Origin: Trifolium pratense
Taxonomy: Eukaryota; Streptophyta; Magnoliopsida; Fabales; Fabaceae
Assembly: GCF_020283565.1 (NCBI RefSeq)
Contig: NC_060064.1
Location: 4,486,001 to 4,550,000, forward strand
DNA: 64,000 nucleotides
Direction of reading: 5' to 3'
Part shown: piece by piece, positions 50,501-64,000 of the stretch
Numbering within the stretch: position 1 is the stretch's first letter
Layout: each line of letters begins with the position of its first letter
Notes under the pieces: model-generated
Databases searched by the model: none
What the model was told of the DNA's origin: nothing
What the model saw: the letters and a program-made list of their open reading frames with translations, nothing else
Position numbers and translations under genes: made by a program

Positions 50501-53324
50501 AGCAAGCTGCCCTTGATCATAAAGCATCTTCTCAAAATGTGGAACTGCAAGGATATAACAGCTCAACAATTTAATTATCTTTACAACATTTGAGAATAGA
50601 GAGCATTGAATAGTACAACACATCCTAATTAACACAGAAAAATTAAAATTCTCAGGAATATGCACATATGAATACAATATACTATAGCTCATAGACATAT
50701 CAGATACAACTGATGGTCGTCTAAGAAAAAATTACCATGCCAGCATTCATCCACGCTATATCTGTGAAACCCTCCTCCAACATGATCGTGGACGCCTCCT
50801 TTTGCCATGCATTGCAAGGTAAAGTAAACCATTTTCTGACTTTCGTTAGCTCCATCTAACTTTCCGGTATCCTCCAACTTTTTAGAGTTGTAAAGCATCA
50901 AGTTGATCTCTACCGGTCTTGGAAATTTTGGTGCAGATCCAAAGCCACCGAATTCTGAATCATAGTTCTCAGAGAGCTTAAAGAAAATAGTAAGATAGAG
51001 TTATACTCAAGATTTGAAACCCTCAACATAAATCAACAAGAAGAATTCCAATAAATGAAGAGATATGAAAGTTTCTCACAGTAAAAGAAGAAATATTGCT
51101 TAATCTATGTTGTTACTATATAAAAGCCTAATAAATTACAAACACTAGTATTTTATCAGTCTTCAATTAAAATAAACTTTTATAAATGAGAAAACAAGAT
51201 TGCTGTGTTTTTGACAACTTCCCACTTTCCCTTGTTCCTCATATACAGAAAAGAGAAAACACAGAGGATAGCAAGATTGAATTAACTGAAACCGTTTTTT
51301 TTTCTTCTTTTTTCCTTATATCCCTTTTTGTGTTAATTGAAAAATTAAACAAAAGAAGATGCACATAACCTTACCTGCTCTGAGCATAGACGTAATGCTT
51401 CGTCAGAAACACCATGAGGTAATTTACCAGAATCTGAACTACTAGACAATGCCTCAGAAAGCTGTTCAATTGCAAATGTTCCACTCTTAACTAGCATATC
51501 CCTTTTACTTTCCCAAGCCTCTTTTACCTTTCTGGAGAACACAGGAACAAAACAAATAGTATACAAGTAAGAACTCCAAGAACTAGAATAATGATTTTAA
51601 ATCACTGACAGTAAGTTTTACACTTAGAAAATTGTAACAAGTCATCCAACAAAGTTATTGAGATAAGTCTGAGTAGGTTGATCATTTAAGCTGACATGTT
51701 CAATTATTCTAACCTGAGTATAGTCTTAAATCCAGGTCGGCCATATTTATCATCAGGGGGAAAGTAAGTTCCACCCATTAAAGGTTTCAAGTCAGGTGAA
51801 AGAAACACAGTCAGGGGCCAACCACCTCCACCATACAAAGCCTGCACATATGTCATGTATACCTGAAGAGAAAAAAAAAATCTTTTAGTGCATGAGTGCA
51901 TCTTGTTACCGGGGTCCGGGGGAACACCCTATAATTCCTAACCATTCAAATTCCAGAGTCTTTCACAAAAATTTAGGATAATTCATAGAAACCATCTCTT
52001 TTGTCCCTTAAAATAGAACAACTAATATCCTTGTGTTGTGTGTGAATATGAGTATGGATAGATTGATCATGCTCTCACCTGATAATATCTTATATATGTA
52101 TAAATTAAATCAAGAGTTAATTTACCTTATCAACATCGGGTCGTTCCTCTCGATCCACCTATTGCATTGATAACAACAGTATTGGAATAAACAAAGTAGA
52201 GCAACTTGGTAAGTAATGGTGATTGTTGATGTAAGAACTCAAAGCAAGAGAAAAACATAAAGTGACCAATTACCTTAATGCTAACAAACCAATCATTCAA
52301 CAACTTGGCAATCCCCTCATCCTCAAAAGACTCAACCTCCATAACATGACACCTTAATCAAAATTTCCAAAACATCAAATGTTAAAATTAACTCATCAAA
52401 AATCGACATCAATAGTAGCAGTTGTAATAAGCCACACATACCAATGACAAGTGCTGTACCCAACTTCAAACCAAATTGCCACATGCAAACCACAAATTAA
52501 TTACACAATCAAATTTCCTCAAAATAAAGGTTAAATGTGTTTTTTTTTTTTGTGTGTGTGTGTTAGTGTTAGGCAATAGGTAAATAAAATCTGACCAAAA
52601 ATTGTTCCACCCAAAAATCGAACTCTTGGATTCTCCCGAAAGATTCGTTCATTGGTGAAGGTGTAGCTCATTAACTACTTGAGCCCAATAACTTGGCTAG
52701 TTGAATATGTTTTTAAGCTCTACTATTTTTCAAGTTTAGTCCCTATATAAATTTTGTTCAATTTTAGTCCCTAGGTACTAAATACTAAACACAGAGACTA
52801 AAAAACATTCATTTACTTTGTAAGAAGTTTCTAAAGTAGGGACTAAAATTGAATAAAATTTATGTAGCACTAAACTTAAAAACTCAAAATTTTATAGAAC
52901 TAAAAGTATACTTAACAAAAAAAAAAAACTATAATTTTCAAATTAGAGAAATACTTGATAAGAAGATAGGTGCATCTCTGCGACGTGCTTCAGCAAAAGC
53001 TTCTTCTCCCCATGGATACCAATCAACCTTCAATGGAATCAGTGAATTAATTAATGATTAATAATTAAGTCAAAATTAAGTAAGATTGAAAAAAACAATT
53101 AGGGAAAAATGAATTACAGGGTTATGAGCGTGTTGAAGAAGATAAGGGCTTTGTTCTGAAGCGAGTCGATTGGAATGAGATGTAGCCATTGATAGAACCT
53201 TAGGAGCTGTAAAACGTGAAAATTTGAAAGGGAATCGTGAGTTTGTTTTAGTGACGGTAGAAGTGAAGTGTTGTTTGTGATAGAAAAAGCGATTAAGAAC
53301 ACCGATAGACCTTTGATGAAGCAT
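47595..53324 (-). CDS. SPATA20-like protein with N-terminal thioredoxin-like domain
   Basis: A complete 15-exon gene of 791 residues. Exons: 53324-53118, 53027-52955, 52463-52442, 52352-52274, 52158-52126, 51862-51714, 51531-51375, 50976-50736, 50544-50303, 49733-49470, 49218-49108, 48744-48520, 48429-48235, 48059-47883, 47795-47595. All phases agree. The N-terminus is basic and serine-rich with few acidic residues, which suggests an organelle-targeting peptide; a second ATG at residue 47 (M-A-T-S-H-S-N) is an alternative start. The thioredoxin-like domain begins [12 protein letters not shown] and has the C99-H-W-C102 motif. Further marks are [20 protein letters not shown] and [20 protein letters not shown]; the C-terminal part resembles the six-hairpin glycosidase-like fold of the family. 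The biochemical role of plant members is not established. Confidence 0.93.
52512..52925. mobile_element. MITE with inserted SINE, in intron 2 of the SPATA20-like gene
   Basis: The right part (about 52706-52925) is an inverted repeat pairing TTTAGTCCCTATATAAATTT with GGGACTAAAATTGAATAAAA-type sequence. A reversed SINE at about 52545-52697 interrupts its left end. The SINE has a T-tract, a B-box-like AATCGAACTCTTGGA on the opposite strand, and near-repeats GTTAAATGTGTTTTT and GTTGAATATGTTTTT at its edges. Confidence 0.55.
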
Positions 53325-53838
53325 AGAATAGAATAGAATTTAAGTGCGTTTTGAAGAAGCGAAAACCGAAAGAGAAAGTGTCACTGTTGTGTTGTTTTGT
53401 GTTTAGTTATTATCTCTCAGTTTCCAATTCGAATTGGTTGTGTTGTGTTGTAAGTTGCTGACTTGCTGCCACTGCCATGTACATTGCTTCTTCTCTCCTC
53501 AACACTTGGAACGGTTACGTTTATGACAAGTGGCTCTTGTTTGTCCTATCTTCTAAATGGATAAATATATTTTGGGCAAATAATAAAATGAATACGGAAA
53601 TACAAACATGAAAAGAAGTGTGTTGGATAAAATGAAAATGAATAGAAAAACAAAGAGAAGTATGTGACAAAAAAAGACAATATTATTCACCATCTATATT
53701 TATTCCTACTTTCCACACAGGGGTAATATGGACACACAAACATGATTGTTGGATAAAAATGTAACTATCAATTAAAAGCAGCTTAACTCTTGCCTTCGAT
53801 TATCATTGTTGGAAATCTTACATTTTTATAGGCCAAGA
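53325..53838 (-). promoter_or_regulatory. 5' flank of the SPATA20-like gene
   Basis: Upstream region of the gene, cut off from further upstream DNA by the copia insertion at 53839. No confident TATA box or motif was assigned. The retrotransposon sits about 510 bp from the ATG. Confidence 0.45.
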
Positions 53839-54081
53839 TGTTAGAGTTGTGTGGTCTAAATTAGTCCCACATCGCTTATTTTATTTCTGTTATGTCTCAT
53901 TAAGTGCTATATATATAGACATCTTGTAAACTTCTATATACCAAGTAATAAAGCTCTTCTCTAGTGCAACCGTGGACTAGGCACACACACTGTGTGCTGA
54001 ACCACGTTATATCTTTGTGTCCTCTTTCTCTTTTTCTATTCTTCTCATTTCTTCTACTATTATTATTGCTCGATACTAACA
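53839..54081 (+). repeat. 5' LTR
   Basis: It contains a TATA region (TATATATATAG at 53909-53918) and an AATAAA signal at 53947-53952. No base difference from the 3' LTR was found on reading both. Confidence 0.95.
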
Positions 54082-54082
54082 A

Positions 54083-54096
54083 CTGGTATCAAGAGC
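54083..54096 (+). other. Primer binding site
   Basis: The sequence CTGGTATCAAGAGC lies one or two bases after the LTR. It resembles the complement of the initiator tRNA-Met 3' end used by most plant copia elements, with one extra A. Confidence 0.8.
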
Positions 54097-54174
54097 CTTT
54101 GGTTATTCCAAGGGAATTCCTTAGTTTAGAGGAATTAGTGGGAGTCTTCTCAGTTTAGAGGAGATAGTCGAGCA

Positions 54175-57100
54175 ATGGCGTTAGAAGAAGGGAAGGTGAA
54201 GATTGAGAGGTTTGATGGCAGAGACTTCAGTTTCTGGAAGATGCAGATAGAGGATTATCTCTACCAGAAGAAGTTATATCAACCCTTGTCAGGGAAGAAG
54301 CCAGATGACATGAAGCAGGAAGATTGGGTTTTGTTAGATCGACAAGCTCTTGGCGTGATCAGATTGACATTGGCCAAGAATGTTGCATTCAACATTGTGA
54401 ACGAGACGACTACTGCAGGTTTGATAAAGGCGTTATTAGATATGTACGAGAAGCCGTCTGCAGCCAACAAAGTATATTTGATGCGGCGGTTGTTCAACCT
54501 CAAGATGGGAGAAGGTATTTCTATAACTAATCATATTAATGAATTTAATACTATTCTCTCCCAGTTGGAATCAGTGCAGATTAAATTTGAGGATGAGGTG
54601 AAAGCACTGATCCTATTGTCATCACTACCGGATAGTTGGGATGCAACTGTTACAGCAGTCAGTAGTTCTACAGGGGATAACACATTGAAGCTCAATGACA
54701 TCCGTAACTTGATCTTAAGCGAAGATGTTCGCAGGAGAGCCTCAGGGGAGTCTTCCAGTCATGTTTCTAATTCAGCATTGAATACTGAAAGCAGAGGAAG
54801 GACAACTCAAAAGTCTCAGAATGGTCGAGGTAGATCAAAGTCAAGAGGGAAAGGTCAGACAAAGTTTCGAAGTGATATTGTTTGTTGGAATTGTGACAAG
54901 ATAGGCCACTTTACCAATCAGTGCAAGGCACCAAAGAAGAACAAGAGTCACAGAAATAAAAAGCATGATGATGATGAATCCGCAAATGCAGCAACTGATG
55001 AATTTGATGATGCATTAATATGTAGCTTGGATAGTCCTGTTGATTCATGGGTTATGGATTCAGGTGCGTCATTCCACACCACTCCTTGTAAAGAATTGTT
55101 ATCTAATTATGTTTCTGGAAGGTTTGGAAAAGTTTATCTTGCAGATGGAAAACCTCTTGACATTGTCGGAAGGGGCAATATTGACATCAGGACCTCTAGT
55201 GGAACTCTTTGGACATTGCACAATGTCAGACACATTCCAGCCTTAAAAAGAAATCTGATATCTATAGGGCAGTTGGATAGTGAAGGACATTACACCACTT
55301 TTGGAGATGGAGCTTGGAAGGTAACAAAAGGTAATCTTGTTGTGGCTCGTGGTAAGAAGCAAGGGTCTCTTTACATGGTTGCAGATGAAGATATGATAGC
55401 AGTTACTGAGGTTGTCAATAATTCATCCTTATGGCATCAAAGACTTGGGCACATGAGTGAAAAAGGAATGAAACTTATGGCAACAAAGGGTAAGTTATCA
55501 AACTTGAAGCATGTTGATGTTGGTGTCTGTGAACATTGTATCTTTGGAAAGCAGAAAAAGGTTAGCTTCTCAAGAACAGGGAAGAATTCCAAAGTTGAAA
55601 AGCTAGAATTGGTGCATACAGATGTTTGGGGACCAGCTCCGGTGAAATCTATTGGAGGCTCATGCTATTACATCACCTTTATCGATGACTCCACCAGAAA
55701 GGTATGGGTTTATTTTCTTAAAAATAAATCAGATGTGTTTTCTGTATTTAAAAGGTGGAAAGTAGAAGTTGAAAATCAGACAGGTCTAAAGATTAAAAGT
55801 CTGAAATCTGATAATGGTGGAGAGTATGATAGTCAAGAGTTTAAAGATTTCTGTTCAGAACATGGGATCAGAATGATTAAGACAATACCAGGAACACCTG
55901 AACAAAATGGTGTTGCAGAAAGGATGAACAGAACCTTAAACGAAAGAGCTAGATGTATCCGGATCCAATCTGGTTTGCCTAAAGTATTTTGGGCAGAAGC
56001 AATAAACACAGCAGCATATCTCATCAATAGAGGACCATCAGTTCCTTTGAATTATCAATTGCCGGAAGAAGTATGGTCAGGAAAGGAGGTAAAACTTTCA
56101 CATTTAAGAATCTTTGGTTGTGTTTCATATATACTAATTGACTCTTGTAATAGAGATAAACTGGACCCGAAAGCAAGAAAGTGTTATTTCATTGGTTATG
56201 GATCTGACATGTATGGCTACAGGTTTTGGGATGACCAAAACAAGAAAATCATCAGAAGCAGGAATGTCACTTTTAATGAAAATTTATTTTATAAGGACAG
56301 ACTTTCTGCAGAATCTGTGGGTGCTAGTAAAGTACCAGAACTTCCTGAAAAGGCAACACTTGAAGAAATTTCAGAAAGTGATATAGCCATTAAAAGCCAG
56401 AATACAGGTATTGAGGTTGAGTCAGAATCAGAACCATCAACTCCTCCGAGAAGATCTAGCAGAATGTCAGTACCACCAGATAGGTATTCTCCCTCATTAC
56501 ATTATTTGTTGTTAACTGATGCTGGTGAACCAGAATGTTTTAGTGAAGCTATGCAGGGGAATGACTCTATTAAGTGGGAGCTAGCAATAAAAGATGAAAT
56601 GACATCTCTTGAAAAGAATGGAACGTGGTCTTTGACCAAGTTGCCAAAAGAAAAGAAAGCTTTACATAATAGATGGGTCTACAGGTTAAAGGAAGAATCT
56701 GATGGTAGTAGAAGATACAAGGCGAGACTTGTGGTGAAAGGGTTTCAACAGAAACAGGGAATTGACTTCACAGAGATCTTCTCTCCTGTCGTCAAGATGA
56801 CCACCATCAGAGTTATCTTGAGTATTGTAGCTGCAGAGAATCTTCACTTAGAGCAGTTAGATGTCAAAACTGCGTTTTTACATGGAGATTTAGAGGAAGA
56901 CATTTACATGACTCAGCCAGAAGGTTTTGAAGTTCCAGGCAAGGAGAATCTTGTATGCAAGCTTAATAAGAGTTTATATGGCTTGAAACAAGCACCGAGA
57001 CAGTGGTACAAAAAGTTTAATGAGTTTATGAGTAACTCAGGATTCAACAGATGTAACATGGACCATTGTTGCTATGTTAAGAAATATGCTAACAGTTATA

Positions 57101-58077
57101 TTATTCTTGCTGTGTATGTTGATGACATGTTGATTGCAGGATCGAATATGGCAGAAATCAACAGGTTGAAGCAGAAGTTAGCAGAAAACTTTGAAATGAA
57201 GGATCTTGGTCCAGCTAAACAAATACTTGGTATGAGAATTCTCAGAAACAGATCAGAAGGAACTTTGAAATTGTCTCAGGAGAAATATATACACAAGTTA
57301 CTTGATAGATTTAGCCTTGAAGATGCCAAGACCAGAAATACTCCTCTGGGATCTCATTTGAAGTTTTCAAAGAGTCAGTCTTCGCAGATAGATGAAGAAA
57401 AATGTTACATGTCAAAAGTACCATATGCGTCAGCAGTTGGGAGTTTGATGTATGCTATGGTGTGTACCAGACCTGATATAGCACATGCAGTGGGAGTTGT
57501 CAGTAGGTTCCTATCAAATCCAGCAAAGGAGCATTGGGAAGGTGTAAAATGGATACTCAGATATTTGAAGGGTACATCAGAGATGTGTTTGTGCTTCAGA
57601 AAAGGTAATATCTCCTTACAAGGTTTTTCAGATGCAGATTTGGGAGGAGATTTAGATACTCGAAAAAGCACCACCGGTTACATTTTCACTTTGGGAGGTA
57701 CGGCTGTGAGTTGGAAGTCTAAACTTCAACATAGTGTTGCTCTCTCAACCACCGAAGCCGAGTACATAGCCATCTCAGAAGCAGCTAAGGAGATGATTTG
57801 GTTGCAAAATTTTCTCAAAGAATTGGGGAAAGAACAAGATGATGCTCCATTGTTCAGTGATAGTCAGAGTGCTCTATCTCTTGCTAAGAATCCAGTCTTC
57901 CATTCTAGATGCAAGCATATTCAATTGAAATACCATTTTATCAGGGAGCTAATAAATGATGGAGAGTTGTCATTGCTAAAGATCTCAGGATCAGAGAATC
58001 CAGCAGATATGTTAACCAAGACTGTCACTACTGACAAGCTGAGGCTTTGCATAACCTCAGCTGGCCTTCGAGGATAA
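54175..58077 (+). CDS. Copia gag-pol polyprotein
   Basis: A single 1300-residue frame. Order of domains: GAG (about 1-215); zinc knuckle C-W-N-C-D-K-I-G-H-F-T-N-Q-C at 237-250; aspartic protease D295-S-G; integrase with H421 and H426 of the HHCC motif and the triad D483, D546, E582 (D-35-E spacing); reverse transcriptase with Y-V-D-D at 981-984; RNase H with S-D-A-D-L-G-G-D and S-T-T-E-A-E-Y. All catalytic residues I can check are present. Integrase lies before reverse transcriptase, which defines copia. The polyprotein resembles the Tnt1/Tork-like group, but that clade assignment is inference. It should produce virus-like particles and integrate new copies if expressed. Confidence 0.96.
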   Translation: MALEEGKVKIERFDGRDFSFWKMQIEDYLYQKKLYQPLSGKKPDDMKQEDWVLLDRQALGVIRLTLAKNVAFNIVNETTTAGLIKALLDMYEKPSAANKVYLMRRLFNLKMGEGISITNHINEFNTILSQLESVQIKFEDEVKALILLSSLPDSWDATVTAVSSSTGDNTLKLNDIRNLILSEDVRRRASGESSSHVSNSALNTESRGRTTQKSQNGRGRSKSRGKGQTKFRSDIVCWNCDKIGHFTNQCKAPKKNKSHRNKKHDDDESANAATDEFDDALICSLDSPVDSWVMDSGASFHTTPCKELLSNYVSGRFGKVYLADGKPLDIVGRGNIDIRTSSGTLWTLHNVRHIPALKRNLISIGQLDSEGHYTTFGDGAWKVTKGNLVVARGKKQGSLYMVADEDMIAVTEVVNNSSLWHQRLGHMSEKGMKLMATKGKLSNLKHVDVGVCEHCIFGKQKKVSFSRTGKNSKVEKLELVHTDVWGPAPVKSIGGSCYYITFIDDSTRKVWVYFLKNKSDVFSVFKRWKVEVENQTGLKIKSLKSDNGGEYDSQEFKDFCSEHGIRMIKTIPGTPEQNGVAERMNRTLNERARCIRIQSGLPKVFWAEAINTAAYLINRGPSVPLNYQLPEEVWSGKEVKLSHLRIFGCVSYILIDSCNRDKLDPKARKCYFIGYGSDMYGYRFWDDQNKKIIRSRNVTFNENLFYKDRLSAESVGASKVPELPEKATLEEISESDIAIKSQNTGIEVESESEPSTPPRRSSRMSVPPDRYSPSLHYLLLTDAGEPECFSEAMQGNDSIKWELAIKDEMTSLEKNGTWSLTKLPKEKKALHNRWVYRLKEESDGSRRYKARLVVKGFQQKQGIDFTEIFSPVVKMTTIRVILSIVAAENLHLEQLDVKTAFLHGDLEEDIYMTQPEGFEVPGKENLVCKLNKSLYGLKQAPRQWYKKFNEFMSNSGFNRCNMDHCCYVKKYANSYIILAVYVDDMLIAGSNMAEINRLKQKLAENFEMKDLGPAKQILGMRILRNRSEGTLKLSQEKYIHKLLDRFSLEDAKTRNTPLGSHLKFSKSQSSQIDEEKCYMSKVPYASAVGSLMYAMVCTRPDIAHAVGVVSRFLSNPAKEHWEGVKWILRYLKGTSEMCLCFRKGNISLQGFSDADLGGDLDTRKSTTGYIFTLGGTAVSWKSKLQHSVALSTTEAEYIAISEAAKEMIWLQNFLKELGKEQDDAPLFSDSQSALSLAKNPVFHSRCKHIQLKYHFIRELINDGELSLLKISGSENPADMLTKTVTTDKLRLCITSAGLRG

Positions 58078-58160
58078 TTGAAGACGAAGGCGTTGCACTA
58101 GGGAATGAGCAGATGAGCTCAATGTTTACAAGAAGTTGTTGTTGTTTGAAACTTAGACCC

Positions 58161-58173
58161 CAAGTGGGAGAAT
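58161..58173 (+). other. Polypurine tract
   Basis: CAAGTGGGAGAAT stands directly upstream of the 3' LTR, where the plus-strand primer is expected. Confidence 0.75.
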
Positions 58174-58416
58174 TGTTAGAGTTGTGTGGTCTAAATTAGT
58201 CCCACATCGCTTATTTTATTTCTGTTATGTCTCATTAAGTGCTATATATATAGACATCTTGTAAACTTCTATATACCAAGTAATAAAGCTCTTCTCTAGT
58301 GCAACCGTGGACTAGGCACACACACTGTGTGCTGAACCACGTTATATCTTTGTGTCCTCTTTCTCTTTTTCTATTCTTCTCATTTCTTCTACTATTATTA
58401 TTGCTCGATACTAACA
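58174..58416 (+). repeat. 3' LTR
   Basis: Same length and sequence as the 5' LTR, followed directly by the CAAGA target duplication. Confidence 0.95.
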
Positions 58417-58439
58417 CAAGATGTATTATTCTTCTGAAA

Positions 58440-58564
58440 TACTCCCTCCGTCCCAAAATATAAGCAAAAATTGATCAATGAAAGTTGATGTATTTGGTTT
58501 AAAATTTAGTCTAGATACATTCACTTTTGTTGATCTCATTTTGCTTATATTTTGGGACGGAGTA
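58440..58564. mobile_element. Stowaway MITE, about 120 bp
   Basis: It starts CTCCCTCCGTCCCAAAATAT and ends with the reverse form ATATTTTGGGACGGAG. TA dinucleotides on both sides (58440-58441, 58563-58564) are the usual target duplication of Stowaway elements. Confidence 0.9.
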
Positions 58565-59378
58565 GTATTGCATATGAAAAGGCCAGATGTATTGACTTGT
58601 TAAGTTGTCTCCGTCGTGAGAAGACATTTTAATGTTTTGCAAAATTGTCTATGATATCACAAAAACTTACAATGACACCATACTAAAAAAAGCGATTTGC
58701 AACTTTCCATAAGAGCTCCCTTTAATGTTTAGACTCAAATATTAATCAAGAAATTAAGTGGTCTTTCCATCTTTTTACAAAAGAAAAGGTTCAAAAGCCA
58801 AACTAATTAAGTGCATGTTTTGTATTACGGTCACTTTGCCACTTTGATACCATCTCATACACCGAGCACAATATGCTTAAATCTGTGACCGCCCTTTTGC
58901 ATTCCAAAACATATTTCACAGCGGTTTGCCAAACGTACTGTAGCTTCAATTCTGACCCACGTCCAAATCCAACATATTTTGACCAAGAAAACAAACCCGA
59001 CAAAGTCCAAGTTTTGTTACTTTGATTCATTCAGTTTCATTAAGTTGAACCAAAGCTATGAAAACCCAGGAAGGACGAGCGAGCTGGAAATCAAACTCAT
59101 ACTTCAGTACCACATAAGATCATTACAATGCAATGAGCACAAAATGTAAGAAGTTAATTACATCACTTTACATAATGAAACAGATTTTTACTAACAGAAT
59201 TATTCAAGTGTTACATCCATATTGACCCATGGACTATCAATCAACTCGGTATGTGCCAAACTTTCGATGGGACATATTCAGAAGAACAATATATATGGCA
59301 GATCTTAACCTAATGGGAAGTCCATAAATAGATTTTTTAGCAGGAGCACCAATATACATGGGCAAAATCTACTGCGCT
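58565..59378. other. Intergenic DNA and RF1 3' flank
   Basis: No gene was recognised. The part from about 59040 onward probably contains the 3' UTR of the release factor gene on the minus strand. Confidence 0.5.

Positions 59379-64000
<4,622 letters not shown>

Larger units (their letters stand above)
53839..58416 (+). mobile_element. Complete Ty1/copia LTR retrotransposon
   Basis: A 4578-bp element with two 243-bp LTRs (53839-54081 and 58174-58416) that read identical, each starting TGTTAGAG and ending TAACA. The flanks carry the 5-bp target duplication CAAGA (53834-53838, 58417-58421). A tRNA-Met-type primer binding site follows the 5' LTR and a purine tract precedes the 3' LTR. One uninterrupted 1300-codon frame lies between. 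Identical LTRs and intact parts point to a very recent, potentially autonomous insertion. Confidence 0.97.

Overview
The window looks like nuclear DNA of a flowering plant. Genes are intron-rich with GT-AG splicing, intergenic DNA is very AT-rich, and there are Ty1/copia, LINE, tRNA-derived SINE, Stowaway-type MITE and Helitron sequences. The gene families and repeats suggest a papilionoid legume, perhaps Medicago-like; that placement is inference, not something a search has confirmed.

Layout: (1) 135-2341 (+) is the 3' part of a CULLIN1 gene, ten exons to the stop. (2) 2342-6673 is AT-rich DNA with MITEs and the 3' flank of the next gene. (3) 6674-14337 (-) is a complete 11-exon gene for a CW-type zinc-finger protein of 1653 residues. 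(4) 14338-18286 is packed with MITEs, SINEs and short retroposition scars. (5) 18287-33976 is the most unusual region: Helitron-like termini frame a nine-unit tandem array of about 1515 bp, and every unit carries an open fragment of a C2-domain (calcium-dependent lipid-binding) gene. (6) 34000-43000 is a repeat-rich stretch: a LINE nested in a MITE, LINE and SINE fragments, a 1.6-kb foldback element whose centre is an array of eight small hairpins, a decayed protein-kinase fragment and a second Helitron 3' end. (7) 43290-47340 holds a duplicated 3' piece of the downstream SPATA20-like gene, a frameshifted F-box/FBD gene and an unidentified fragment. (8) 47595-53324 (-) is a complete 15-exon gene for a SPATA20-like thioredoxin-domain protein of 791 residues. 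(9) 53839-58416 is an intact copia retrotransposon with identical LTRs. (10) 59379-64000 (-) is the 3' part of an organellar peptide chain release factor 1 gene, cut by the window edge.

The four host genes (cullin scaffold, CW-type putative histone reader, SPATA20-like protein, organellar RF1) are unrelated housekeeping-type functions and do not form a pathway. The window's main interest is mobile-element biology: Helitron-associated gene capture with tandem amplification, a foldback element with an internal hairpin array, and at least a dozen tiny insertions flanked by 11-19 bp direct repeats that look like extremely truncated LINE/SINE integrations. Exon coordinates were derived by reading splice sites and checking that reading phase is kept across every junction; no alignment was run.
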